Notes: generated by a model not told the origin, from the sequence alone. Positions 32,281-40,517 are shown, counted from the stretch's first letter. The stretch: 40,736 nt of DNA from Gemmatimonadota bacterium (GCA_003223395.1 QHUZ01000005.1:1-40736), one strand, 5' to 3'. Made by a program: numbers and translations.

Positions 32281-33747
32281 ATGACAGCAACGCTGGAACC
32301 CACCGTCACCGGTGGGAAGGCCGCTACCGGCACATCGCCGGCGGATGTGATCCGCCGTGCGAAAGAAGCAGGCGTGCAGATCGTGGACGTGCGTTTCACG
32401 GATCTGCCCGGCACCTGGCAGCATTTCTCGATTCCCTTGAAGGAGCTCGAGGAAGACACGTTCACGGACGGTTTGGGATTCGACGGCTCGTCGATCCGCG
32501 GTTTCCAGGCCATCAACGAGAGCGACATGCTGCTGATGCCCGATCCGGCGAGCGCCTTCGTTGACCCCTGTTTGGAAGTGCCGACGCTTTCCCTGACGTG
32601 CGACATCGTGGATCCGATCACGCGTGAGCCCTACTCGCGCGATCCCCGCTACGTCGCGCGCAAGGCCGAAGCATTTCTGAAAAAGAGCGGCGTCGCCACG
32701 ACTGCGTTCTTCGGGCCCGAGGCGGAGTTCTACATCTTCAATTCCGTGCGCTTCGATCAGAACGCGCATGAAGGCTACTATCACATCGATTCCGAAGAGG
32801 GGATCTGGAACAGCGGCGCGAACGGGACGGCCAACCTCGGCCACCGTCCGCGGCACAAGGAAGGCTATTTCCCCGTTCCGCCGACGGACCGGCTGCAGGA
32901 CCTGCGCTCCAAGATCATGCTGGCGATGATCGCGGCAGGCATCGAGGTGGAAGTGCACCACCACGAGGTGGGCACCGCGGGCCAGACCGAGATCGACATG
33001 CGCTACAACACGCTGACGCGCATGGGCGACCAGGTCATGATGTACAAGTACATCGTCAAGAACGTGTGCGCCAAGAACGGCTACACAGCGACGTTCATGC
33101 CCAAACCGATGTTTGGCGACAACGGCTCCGGGATGCACGTCCACATGAGCCTGTGGAACGGGACGAACAACCTGTTCTTCGACAAGAACGGCTACGCGTT
33201 GATTTCCGATTCGGCGCGCTGGTACATCGGCGGGCTGATCAAGCACGCGGCGGCGCTGCTCGCCTTCGCGGCACCCACGACGAACAGCTACCGGCGTCTG
33301 GTGCCGGGCTATGAAGCGCCGATCAACCTGATCTACTCGCAGCGCAACCGCTCGGCGATCTGCCGCATCCCGATGTATTCGACGTCGCCGAAAGCCAAGC
33401 GGCTCGAGTTCCGGGCGCCGGATCCGTCGGCGAATCCGTACCTCACGTTCGCCGCGCTGCTGATGGCCGGCCTCGACGGCATCAAGAACAAGATCGAGCC
33501 GCCGAAGCCGATGGACGTAGACCTGTACGACCTGGAGCCGGAAGAGCGGAAGCACGTCAAGAACACACCGGGAAGTCTCCTCGAGTCGCTGCAGGCCCTG
33601 GAGGCCGACCACGCCTTCCTGCTCGAAGGCGGAGTGTTCACGCAAGACCTCATCGACACCTGGCTCAAAATGAAGCGAGTCAAGGATGTGGACGCCGTTG
33701 CGTTGCGCCCGCATCCCTATGAGTTCTTCCTGTATTACGACGCCTGA
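32281..33747 (+). CDS. glnA: Glutamine synthetase, GSI-beta type
   Basis: A 488-aa enzyme that makes glutamine from glutamate, ammonia and ATP; family members form dodecamers. Signatures: GFDGSSIRGFQAINESDMLL (N-terminal domain), FFGPEAEFYIF (metal ligands), KPMFGDNGSGMHVHMSLW (ATP/ammonia site) and RNRSAICRIPMYSTSPKAKR. The adenylylation region reads DLYDLEPEE with the target tyrosine near residue 416, so it is probably switched off by adenylylation like the enterobacterial enzyme. ATG 32281 follows GGGAAGGAGA. An in-frame extension upstream covers the promoter and is excluded. The first of two adjacent, different GS genes. Confidence 0.97.
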   Translation: MTATLEPTVTGGKAATGTSPADVIRRAKEAGVQIVDVRFTDLPGTWQHFSIPLKELEEDTFTDGLGFDGSSIRGFQAINESDMLLMPDPASAFVDPCLEVPTLSLTCDIVDPITREPYSRDPRYVARKAEAFLKKSGVATTAFFGPEAEFYIFNSVRFDQNAHEGYYHIDSEEGIWNSGANGTANLGHRPRHKEGYFPVPPTDRLQDLRSKIMLAMIAAGIEVEVHHHEVGTAGQTEIDMRYNTLTRMGDQVMMYKYIVKNVCAKNGYTATFMPKPMFGDNGSGMHVHMSLWNGTNNLFFDKNGYALISDSARWYIGGLIKHAAALLAFAAPTTNSYRRLVPGYEAPINLIYSQRNRSAICRIPMYSTSPKAKRLEFRAPDPSANPYLTFAALLMAGLDGIKNKIEPPKPMDVDLYDLEPEERKHVKNTPGSLLESLQALEADHAFLLEGGVFTQDLIDTWLKMKRVKDVDAVALRPHPYEFFLYYDA

Positions 33748-33752
33748 CAACT

Positions 33753-33812
33753 GGCGGTAGGGGGTATAGGGGGCGGTAGGAGGCGGTGCACCTACCGCCC
33801 CTTTACCGCCCC
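33753..33812 (+). promoter_or_regulatory. GC-rich hairpin with alternative pairings between the two glutamine synthetase genes
   Basis: An 11-bp perfect stem, GGGGCGGTAGG (33770-33780) with CCTACCGCCCC (33791-33801), loop of 10. A second C-rich copy, TTTACCGCCCC (33802-33812), and a second G-rich copy, GGCGGTAGGGG (33753-33763), allow a competing fold. The hairpin is 20 nt before the second gene's ATG, which lacks a Shine-Dalgarno sequence. It could be a partial terminator or an attenuator. Confidence 0.55.
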
Positions 33813-33820
33813 TAATCTCA

Positions 33821-35146
33821 ATGACAACCAAACGCGAGATCTTAGACGCCGCCAAGAAGCAAGACGTGAGCTCGCTCCGTCTCCAATTCACCGACATTCT
33901 CGGCATCAACAAGAATGTCGAGGTACCCCAGAGCCAGTTCGAGAAGGCGCTCGAGGGTGACATCATGTTCGACGGTTCTTCGATCGAAGGGTTCGTACGG
34001 ATCGAGGAATCGGACATGGTGCTGCGGCCCGATCTGGAGACGTTCCGCGTGCTGCCCAACGGTGATGCCGCCGGCAAGGTCGCCCGCGTGATCTGCGACA
34101 TCTACAATCCCGACGGGTCGTCGTTCGCCGGCTGCACCCGCCAGGCGCTGCAGCGCCAGATCGCCAAAGCGACGGCGCTCGGCTTCGAAATGATGGCCGG
34201 TGTCGAGGCCGAGTTCTTCATTTTCCAGCTGGATGCCGATGGTGAGCCGACCACGATCACCCACGATCACGGCGGCTACTTCGACCAGACACCGGTCGAC
34301 CGCGCCGAGGAGATTCGCCGCCTGATCGTGAGGGATCTCGTCGCCATGGGATTTGAAGTCGAAGCGGGGCACCACGAGGTGGCGCCCGGGCAGCACGAGA
34401 TCGACTTCCGCTACGCCGAGGCCCTCGAGACGGCCGACAACCTCGCCACGTTTCGATTCGTGGTGCGGAACGTCGCGTACCGGCACGGCTTTCTCGCGAC
34501 GTTCATGCCCAAGCCGATCTTCGGCCAGAACGGTTCCGGGATGCACACCCACCAGTCGCTGTTCCGGAAAGGCGCGAACGCGTTCCACGATCCCAAGGGG
34601 AAATGGGAGTTATCCCCTGTGGCGCTGCAGTACATCGCGGGGCTGCTGAAGCATGCCCGTGGTTTCTGCGCGGTGACCAATCCGCTGGTAAACAGCTACA
34701 AGCGACTGGTCCCGGGTTACGAAGCCCCGACCAACGTGGCGTGGTCGATGCGCAACCGGTCCCCGCTGGTCCGCATCCCCGACCGTCGCGGCATCGGCAC
34801 CCGCTGCGAGCTGCGAATGCCCGATCCATCGGCGAACCCGTACCTGGCCCTCGCGGTACAGCTCGCGGCCGGGCTGGACGGCGTCGCCCGCAAGCTCACT
34901 CCGCCCGATCCGGTGAACAAGAACATCTTCGCGATGAGCTTCCGCGAGCGGCGCAAGTACCGGATCGACGAGCTGCCGCGCGACCTCCACGAGGCGTTGG
35001 ACATGCTCGACAAGGACGACGTGGTCCGTGACGCCCTGGGGTCACATATCTACGAGCGGTTCGTGGAGGCCAAGCGGGAGGAATGGCAGGAGTACATCGG
35101 CCGCGTGAGCGAGTGGGAGGTCGAGCGCTACCTGGCCCAGTATTGA
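33821..35146 (+). CDS. glnA: Glutamine synthetase, GSI-alpha (Bacillus-like) type
   Basis: A 441-aa enzyme of the shorter, Gram-positive-type class. It has MFDGSSIEGFVRIEESDM with the feedback-inhibition arginine (R60, matching R62 of Bacillus), GVEAEFFIF, KPIFGQNGSGMHTHQSLF and RNRSPLVRIPDRRGIGTR. The adenylylation segment is replaced (NKNIFAMSFRERRKYRIDEL, no tyrosine in NLYDL context), so regulation is probably by feedback rather than AMP addition. The gene lies 73 bp after the first GS gene, with a GC-rich hairpin between them. Possible co-transcription. Confidence 0.95.
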   Translation: MTTKREILDAAKKQDVSSLRLQFTDILGINKNVEVPQSQFEKALEGDIMFDGSSIEGFVRIEESDMVLRPDLETFRVLPNGDAAGKVARVICDIYNPDGSSFAGCTRQALQRQIAKATALGFEMMAGVEAEFFIFQLDADGEPTTITHDHGGYFDQTPVDRAEEIRRLIVRDLVAMGFEVEAGHHEVAPGQHEIDFRYAEALETADNLATFRFVVRNVAYRHGFLATFMPKPIFGQNGSGMHTHQSLFRKGANAFHDPKGKWELSPVALQYIAGLLKHARGFCAVTNPLVNSYKRLVPGYEAPTNVAWSMRNRSPLVRIPDRRGIGTRCELRMPDPSANPYLALAVQLAAGLDGVARKLTPPDPVNKNIFAMSFRERRKYRIDELPRDLHEALDMLDKDDVVRDALGSHIYERFVEAKREEWQEYIGRVSEWEVERYLAQY

Positions 35147-35280
35147 ACGTCGTCCCCCCCCTCAGCTCCCCCCTCTTCCCCCAATGGCACAGTGTCTGCA
35201 TATTCGTGCAAGTAGTGCAGGATTCGTCGTACGTATGTGCTGTTGGCCGTGATTGAGTGATGCAGAGTGTACCAAGAATC

Positions 35281-35308
35281 GTGCATATCATGCACAAATC
35301 TACTGACA
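35281..35308. promoter_or_regulatory. Palindromic operator GTGCA-N5-TGCAC plus CTGACA upstream of amtB
   Basis: GTGCA (35281-35285), 5 bp, TGCAC (35291-35295), 7 bp, CTGACA (35303-35308): the same order and spacing as upstream of glnA. Further GTGCA half-sites are at 35206-35210 and 35215-35219. The ATG is only 21 bp after CTGACA, so this hexamer cannot be a normal -35 for amtB; the element may act on a promoter further upstream. Confidence 0.65.
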
Positions 35309-35329
35309 CCAAGAACGCCCGAGGGGGAC

Positions 35330-36754
35330 ATGGACGCCAACACCGTTGCCATCAACTTCGTCTGGACGCTGGTCGCCGGTTTTCTCGTGATGTTCATGCA
35401 GGCCGGCTTCGCGCTCGTCGAGACCGGCTTCACGCGCGCGAAGAATGCCGCGCACACCATGACGATGAACTTCATGGTGTACGGCATCGCGATGCTGGCC
35501 TACTGGGCCGTGGGCTTCGCCCTGCAGGCCGGGGGCGTCGGGCCGCTCGGCACGCTGGGCGGCTACGATCGGCTGTCGCACGAAGTCTCGGTGACGATCG
35601 GCGGGAAGACGTGGGGCCTGTTCGGAGGAACCGGGTTCTTCCTCACTGGCGTCGCCTACACCGCGCCGGTCTTCGCCTACTTCCTGTTCCAGATGGTCTT
35701 CATGGACACCGCGGCCACGATCCCGACGGGGGCGCTGGCCGAGCGGTGGAGGTTCGTCGCGTTCGCCGTGTTCAGCGTGTTCGTCGGCGCCTTCATTTAT
35801 CCGATCTACGCCAACTGGACTTGGGGCGGCGGCTGGCTCGCCATGCTCGGGAAGAACCTCGGGCTGGGCCACGGCCACGTCGACTTCGCCGGCTCGTCCG
35901 TGGTGCACATGACGGGCGGTGTCATGGCGTTCATCACCGCGATACTCCTGGGCCCGCGGCGCGGGAAGTACAACGCCAACGGGACCGCGAACGCCATCCC
36001 CGGCCACAACATCCCCATGGCGCTGGTGGGCACGTTCATCCTTGCGTTCGGGTGGTTCGGGTTCAACGCCGGATCGACGCTGGCGGGCTCTGACCTGCGC
36101 ATCGGGGTCATCGCGACGAACACGATGCTGGCTGGGGCGGCTGGAGGAATCACGGCAATGATCTACGTGTGGCGCAGGTACGGCAAGCCCGACCCGTCGA
36201 TGCTCGCGAACGGGACGCTCGCCGGACTCGTCGCCATCACCGCACCGTGCGCGTTCGTGACGGCGCCCGCCGCGGTCCTGATCGGCGGCGTGGCGGGAGT
36301 GCTGGTCTGCGCAGCAGTGCTCTTCATCGAGCGGTCGCTCAAGATCGACGATCCCGTTGGCGCCATCTCGGTGCACGGCGTGTGCGGCCTGTGGGGAATT
36401 CTGTCAGTCGGCTTGCTCGCGGACGGGACGTATGGGGCCGGATGGAACGGCGTAGACGGGGCGGTGCGCGGGTTGTTCTACGGCGACGCCTCGCAGCTGC
36501 TGGCCCAGCTCGTGGGTGGCGTGACCAATTTCGTTGTCGTCGGCACGATGGCGTACGTCGCGTACAAGGTCACCGGCTTGGTGGTGGGCGGTCATCGCGT
36601 CTCGGCTCAAGTCGAGGAGCTCGGGCTCGACGTGCCGGAGATGGGTTTGGAGGGTTATACGACCACGCCCGAAGCCGCGACGGTCGTGGTCATCGACGAG
36701 CCCGTGACCGCGACTGCCGAACCGGCTTTCGAACCCCAGCCGGAGCCGATCTGA
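35330..36754 (+). CDS. amtB: Ammonium transporter
   Basis: A 474-aa inner-membrane channel for NH4+/NH3 with about 11 membrane segments. The N-terminus MDANTVAINFVWTLVAGFLV has no signal peptide. Family motifs include FMQAGFALVETGFTRAKNAA, FMDTAATIPTGALAERWRFV, DFAGSSVVHMTGGVMAFITA (first pore histidine), FGWFGFNAGSTL and SVHGVCGLWGILSVG (second pore histidine). The last 40 residues are a soluble tail rich in glutamate, threonine and proline. No glnK follows, which is unusual; instead a porin gene starts at the stop codon (TGATG). ATG 35330 follows GAGGGGG. Confidence 0.97.
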   Translation: MDANTVAINFVWTLVAGFLVMFMQAGFALVETGFTRAKNAAHTMTMNFMVYGIAMLAYWAVGFALQAGGVGPLGTLGGYDRLSHEVSVTIGGKTWGLFGGTGFFLTGVAYTAPVFAYFLFQMVFMDTAATIPTGALAERWRFVAFAVFSVFVGAFIYPIYANWTWGGGWLAMLGKNLGLGHGHVDFAGSSVVHMTGGVMAFITAILLGPRRGKYNANGTANAIPGHNIPMALVGTFILAFGWFGFNAGSTLAGSDLRIGVIATNTMLAGAAGGITAMIYVWRRYGKPDPSMLANGTLAGLVAITAPCAFVTAPAAVLIGGVAGVLVCAAVLFIERSLKIDDPVGAISVHGVCGLWGILSVGLLADGTYGAGWNGVDGAVRGLFYGDASQLLAQLVGGVTNFVVVGTMAYVAYKVTGLVVGGHRVSAQVEELGLDVPEMGLEGYTTTPEAATVVVIDEPVTATAEPAFEPQPEPI

Positions 36755-37848
36755 TGCGCGCCGTCGCACTCGCCGGCCTGCTGCTCGTGACGGCATCGCT
36801 GGCGGCGCAAACGCCGCCGCCACTCAAGCTCAGCGGCTGGGCCGAGGCGTCCTACGTCTACTCCCGACACAGCGCTGGGGATACGATCATCGTCGGGCGG
36901 TTATACGATCGCCTGCAGAACCGGTTCACCCTGAACGCGTTCGGCGTCGTGCTGGACAAGCCGTACGACCCTGCGAAGCGCAGCGCGGGATTCCACACCG
37001 AGGCCCTGTTCGGCCAGAACGCCACCGTGATCAAGTCCGGGGGAGGGGCGCTCGACCTCGGCACCCAGGCCGATATCCCGCACCTCTACGTCACCCTGAA
37101 CCTCCCAACCGCGAATGGGAGCGGCGTGCAGTTCAAGGCGGGGCGCATGCCCACGCTGCTCGGTCTGGAGGTGATCGAGACCGCCGGCAACACGAACTGG
37201 TCGGAGGGGAACCAGTTCATCTACGTTGAGAACTTCACCGCGGTGGGCGTGAGCGTCGAAACGAAGCTCAACAAGCACGTCGACGTGCAGCTCCGGGTGA
37301 TCAACGGATGGGACCAGGTTTCAGACAACAACAAACGCAAGTCGCTGATGGGACGGGTCGGGATCTCACCCGATACGCTCACCTCGGTAGGGATCGTTGG
37401 GTTCTGGGGCCCGGAGGAGGCCGGCAACGACCACGCGAATCGCTACGGCGTCGACGCACTGATTTGGCGGAAGCTGGGCACGACGCAATTCTGGCTGCAG
37501 GGTGACTACGGCCGCGAGCAGGCGAACGCTGCCCTGCCGACCCCAACCCAGGATGCCCAATGGTGGGCAATCGGCGGCTGGGTGACGTACGACGTCAGCA
37601 CGGAGGTCGGGCTGGCGTTGCGGGGCGACTACGTGAACGACGTGAACGGCGCGCGCACCAGCGGGTCGATGGGCTTTCCTGCGAACACCGGGCAGAAGTT
37701 CGGCAGCGCGACGGCCACGTTGAACATCCGGGCGTGGCCGAGTGCTATCGTCCGGCCCGAGGTGAGGTACGATCGATCCACGTTGGCCGCTTTCAACGCC
37801 AAGAAGGATCAAGTCAGCGTCGCGCTCGGCGTGGCGTACTTGTACTGA
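36754..37848 (+). CDS. Outer-membrane porin-like beta-barrel (OmpL/BBP2-like)
   Basis: A 364-aa protein with signal peptide MRAVALAGLLLVTASLAAQ and a barrel of alternating amphipathic strands (LKLSGWAEASYVYSRH, GVQFKAGRMPTLLGLEVIET, NFTAVGVSVETKLNKHVDVQ), ending in an aromatic residue after VSVALGVAYLY, as outer-membrane barrels do. The motif of a short helix-free N-terminus followed by AGRMPTLLGLE resembles putative beta-barrel porin-2. Its ATG overlaps the amtB stop by one base, so the two are translationally coupled; it may let ammonium or another nitrogen source into the periplasm. The exact substrate is inference. Confidence 0.85.
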   Translation: MRAVALAGLLLVTASLAAQTPPPLKLSGWAEASYVYSRHSAGDTIIVGRLYDRLQNRFTLNAFGVVLDKPYDPAKRSAGFHTEALFGQNATVIKSGGGALDLGTQADIPHLYVTLNLPTANGSGVQFKAGRMPTLLGLEVIETAGNTNWSEGNQFIYVENFTAVGVSVETKLNKHVDVQLRVINGWDQVSDNNKRKSLMGRVGISPDTLTSVGIVGFWGPEEAGNDHANRYGVDALIWRKLGTTQFWLQGDYGREQANAALPTPTQDAQWWAIGGWVTYDVSTEVGLALRGDYVNDVNGARTSGSMGFPANTGQKFGSATATLNIRAWPSAIVRPEVRYDRSTLAAFNAKKDQVSVALGVAYLY

Positions 37849-37869
37849 CGCCGGGCTGTAGTGTCACCG

Positions 37870-37894
37870 CCGCACGGCCGCTCTGGCCGTGCGG
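37870..37894 (+). terminator. Hairpin after the porin gene, possible terminator
   Basis: A perfect 10-bp stem CCGCACGGCC (37870-37879) with GGCCGTGCGG (37885-37894), loop of 5. It is followed by TGTATATCTTC rather than a clean T-run. It lies between the porin stop and the next ATG (37918). Confidence 0.6.
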
Positions 37895-37917
37895 TGTATA
37901 TCTTCTGACGTTACCCG

Positions 37918-38442
37918 ATGACACTGTTTCGCGTGTTAGCCCTGATCGCCGGGGTGACCTCGGCGTGCGACGTCCTGCCGCGGCCGGGCGACACGCAAGG
38001 AGTGCAGCACGCAGGACGCTGGGAGCAGCACGGCCGCATCATCGTTGAACCAGACCCGCGCTTTACCGTGGTGTACCTGCGCGTCGATACCACCCTCACC
38101 GAACGCCACGACGTCGTGCTCGCACGGTTCGATTTCGATCCGAGCGACGCGCTCGGTGATGAGTACTCGCTGGACGTCGGGCTCGATCTCGGTGACGCGC
38201 GGCGGCTCTCGGCCGGCCACGCCTATTCGCTCGGGCGCTCCATTCCCGCCTGGGGAACGGTGACCTGTCTGTGCCGCCCGCTGCGACCCGATTCGGTGCG
38301 GGGGACGTATGTGATGCAGACGCGGGGCATGCGGCAGATCGCGGGACGGATCGACGCGACGCTGTATTTCACGGCCTGGAACGATTCGACCAAACACGCG
38401 ACGTACCAACTGCGGCAGCGGATTCATGGGGTGCGTCCCTGA
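37918..38442 (+). CDS. Probable exported protein or lipoprotein, function unknown
   Basis: A 174-aa protein. The N-terminus MTLFRVLALIAGVTSACDVL is a signal sequence with a possible, non-ideal lipobox (TSAC). The mature part is beta-rich (FTVVYLRVDTTLTERHDVVL, EYSLDVGLDLGDARRLSAGH) and has a CLC motif. I recognise no domain. Its stop overlaps the next start (TGATG), so it is coupled to the Omp85-like gene and may serve outer-membrane assembly; that is inferred from coupling only. Confidence 0.7.
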   Translation: MTLFRVLALIAGVTSACDVLPRPGDTQGVQHAGRWEQHGRIIVEPDPRFTVVYLRVDTTLTERHDVVLARFDFDPSDALGDEYSLDVGLDLGDARRLSAGHAYSLGRSIPAWGTVTCLCRPLRPDSVRGTYVMQTRGMRQIAGRIDATLYFTAWNDSTKHATYQLRQRIHGVRP

Positions 38443-39950
38443 TGGTCGGACGGCCCGACGGCCTGACGGCCGGTGCTGTGGTCGCGATCGCGGTGTCGCT
38501 GGCCGTCGCGCCGTCCGGCCGACTGGCCGCCCAGACCGACCGTCCGGCCGACCGGCCGTCCGACCGTCAGATCATCGACACAATCATCATCGAGAACGGC
38601 AACATTTTCGACCGGGACGACGCGACGCCCGATTGGGTTGCGCACCTGGCGAACAAGCTGCACATGCGGACCCGCCAGTGGGTGGTCCGCCGCCGGTTGC
38701 TGCTGCAGCGGGGGGCTCCGTTCGATTCGGCGCGAATGGCGGAAAGCGAGCGGGCCCTGCGCTCCCTCGGCGTGTTTCGGTCGGTGCGCGTCGATACCGT
38801 TCGCTCTCAACCCGACGGGAAGCTGGCGCTGCGCGCGGTGACGTCGGACGGCTGGAGCACCCAGCCGCAGGCCAGCTTCACGAGCGCGGGGGGCGACAAC
38901 ACCTGGGACGTCGGCTTCATCGAGCGCAATTTTCTTGGCACGGCCACGGAAGTGGTGCTGCGATACGGCCGCAACCCGGATCGCAGCCACCTCGATTTTG
39001 ACTTCATCAATCCGCTGTTCTTCGGCCGCCGCACGCTGCTCACGCTGCGCTACCGGAATCTTTCCGACGGCCGTCGCGGCGAATGGCATTTCGGCCTGCC
39101 GTTTCACGAGACCTCCGCGCCCTACTCGCTCGAGACATACGGCGAAGCCGCGCAGGAGCGCGTGCTGCGATTTCGCGACGACGCGCTCCTGGACAGCACG
39201 CGCCATCACCTACTGCGGGCGGGAATCATCGGCGGGATCGCGGCTACCGCGACGACACACAGCTTCACGCGCCTGTGGGCCGGGTGGGAATGGCGCCGGG
39301 AAGACTTTGGCGCCACCGATACCTCGCGGGTTCCGTATTCGGTGTTCTCGACCGTGCGGGCGGGGATCGAAATCGGGTCGGTGCGGTTCCGCGTGCTGGA
39401 GCACTTCAACTCCTACGCCCGGCGCGAGGACGTGGACGTCTCGCCCACCCTGCGGTTGGGCGTCGTGTTGCAGTCGGGGGTCGGCTACGAGCTGAGCGGG
39501 CAAACCTCCGCCGTCTGGAAGCGCGGATTCGCCGTGCTGCGTCTGGCGGCGAATGGGTTGGACTCGACGCGGACGCAGGCGGAATTGACGGTCGTGAGCC
39601 AGAATATTCCGCGCCACACCCTGATCGCACACGCTGAGGGCGGGATCGTGACGCATCCAAAGCCGGGGGGGGAGTTCGATCCCTGGACGGTGCAGCGCGG
39701 GCCCAGATTGTTCGGCGCGCACGACTTCACGGGGACGCGCACGACGTGGCTCGTGTTCGAAGACCGGATCCTGGTTGCCGACCAGATTCTAGGACTGATG
39801 GCGGTCGGTCTCGCCCCGTTTCTCGATTATGGCGGCGCGTGGTATGGTGACGAGCCCGCGCGCCAGGGCGTCAAAAGTCACCAAAACACCCGGGTTTCTC
39901 AACCCCGCAAGCTCTCCATGAGTTCTGCCGCCCGCGCGAGTACGCGCTGA
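38442..39950 (+). CDS. Omp85/BamA-like outer-membrane protein, C-terminally truncated
   Basis: A 502-aa protein with signal peptide (AGAVVAIAVSLAVAPSGRLA), a POTRA-like segment (residues about 45-135: IIDTIIIENGNIF, ARMAESERALRSLGVFRSVR) and a surface-antigen/Omp85 barrel (SFTSAGGDNTWDVGFIERNF, TEVVLRYGRNPDRSHLDFDF, FLDYGGAWYGDEPAR). After GGAWYGDEPAR the translation abruptly becomes polar and arginine-rich with no barrel strands (SHQNTRVSQPRKLSMSSAAR), and the terminal beta-signal is missing. It reads into the antisense of the MarR remnant. I infer loss of about 60 C-terminal residues by rearrangement, so the gene is probably broken. Coupled to the upstream lipoprotein gene. Confidence 0.78.
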   Translation: MVGRPDGLTAGAVVAIAVSLAVAPSGRLAAQTDRPADRPSDRQIIDTIIIENGNIFDRDDATPDWVAHLANKLHMRTRQWVVRRRLLLQRGAPFDSARMAESERALRSLGVFRSVRVDTVRSQPDGKLALRAVTSDGWSTQPQASFTSAGGDNTWDVGFIERNFLGTATEVVLRYGRNPDRSHLDFDFINPLFFGRRTLLTLRYRNLSDGRRGEWHFGLPFHETSAPYSLETYGEAAQERVLRFRDDALLDSTRHHLLRAGIIGGIAATATTHSFTRLWAGWEWRREDFGATDTSRVPYSVFSTVRAGIEIGSVRFRVLEHFNSYARREDVDVSPTLRLGVVLQSGVGYELSGQTSAVWKRGFAVLRLAANGLDSTRTQAELTVVSQNIPRHTLIAHAEGGIVTHPKPGGEFDPWTVQRGPRLFGAHDFTGTRTTWLVFEDRILVADQILGLMAVGLAPFLDYGGAWYGDEPARQGVKSHQNTRVSQPRKLSMSSAARASTR

Positions 39951-40100
39951 TCCTCACCATCGAGCTGCACGATCCCGCCCATTAGTCGCTCGACGCGTCG
40001 CGCCCGTCCCTTCTGCAACAGGCGCCGTCCCGCCGCCGTCGCTTCGACCAGCTGCACAGTGGCGAACATCCTCGTCGCCAGCGTCGCGGTCGTCTCGTCC
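39899..40100 (-). pseudogene. C-terminal remnant of a MarR-family regulator
   Basis: In the minus strand a frame ending at 39899 encodes the wing and dimerisation helix of a MarR protein (ATRMFATVQLVEATAAGRRL, then GRARRVERLMGGIVQLDGED and LARAAELMESLRG). The DNA-recognition helices and N-terminus are missing; upstream the frame runs into the VOC gene. An ATG at 40069 would give a 56-aa peptide, but it would not fold as a regulator. An intact MarR N-terminus starts at 40518 on the other strand. Confidence 0.65.
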
Positions 40101-40101
40101 T

Positions 40102-40476
40102 TCAGGAAGCCTTCCGCTTTGGCTTCTCCTCCATGAGCGCCATCGGGTTGTTGTCGGGGTCGTGAAAGAACGCCATCCATAGGTCGTAGTCGGCCGCTTC
40201 GTGCACGCGATGCGGCGTGCCCTCGAATGTGACGCCGCGCCCCGCGAGCGAGCGGTGCACTCCCTCGATGTCTTTCACCTTCAAATAGAGCACCGAGCCG
40301 GGATGATCCTGCGCGGCGGTTTCGGGCGGCGACAGCATGAGCCGCACCGCGCCCAGCTGGAAGAACGCGAGCGACGGCGGCGCCTGAAACAACAGCGGCA
40401 GGCCGAGTGTGTCGCGGTGGAATTTGACGGCACGATCCAGGTCGTGGACGACGTTGGTCACCTGTGCGAGCTCCAT
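40102..40476 (-). CDS. VOC-family protein (glyoxalase/bleomycin-resistance/dioxygenase superfamily)
   Basis: A 124-aa single vicinal-oxygen-chelate domain with two beta-alpha-beta-beta-beta modules: LAQVTNVVHDLDRAVKFHRD, LGLPLLFQAPPSLAFFQLGA, VLYLKVKDIEGVHRSLAGRG and MAFFHDPDNNPMALMEEKPK. Such proteins bind a metal and act as isomerases, dioxygenases or drug-binding proteins; the substrate is unknown. ATG 40476 has GGAGGG 5 nt upstream. It is divergent from a MarR-type regulator across a palindromic operator, a common arrangement for regulator and target. Confidence 0.88.
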   Translation of the reverse strand: MELAQVTNVVHDLDRAVKFHRDTLGLPLLFQAPPSLAFFQLGAVRLMLSPPETAAQDHPGSVLYLKVKDIEGVHRSLAGRGVTFEGTPHRVHEAADYDLWMAFFHDPDNNPMALMEEKPKRKAS

Positions 40477-40491
40477 TGTCCCTCCGGAAGA

Positions 40492-40517
40492 AATTGGTTA
40501 GCTTATGCTAAGTAATT
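40492..40517. promoter_or_regulatory. 26-bp palindrome in the VOC/MarR intergenic region, probable MarR operator
   Basis: The layout is AATT, 2 bp, TTAGC (40498-40502), TTAT, GCTAA (40507-40511), 2 bp, AATT. The two arms are exact apart from the 2-bp spacers. It ends one base before the MarR ATG and lies 15 bp from the VOC ATG, so binding would block both genes. Confidence 0.75.

Noticed and set aside
32158-34101. Very long minus-strand open frame (647 codons) opposite the glutamine synthetases
   Set aside because: It covers the antisense of two well-supported genes and their spacer; no domain or signal is visible.
40069-40476. VOC-MarR fusion protein by readthrough
   Set aside because: The VOC gene has a proper TGA stop at 40102-40104 and the MarR remnant is in a different frame.
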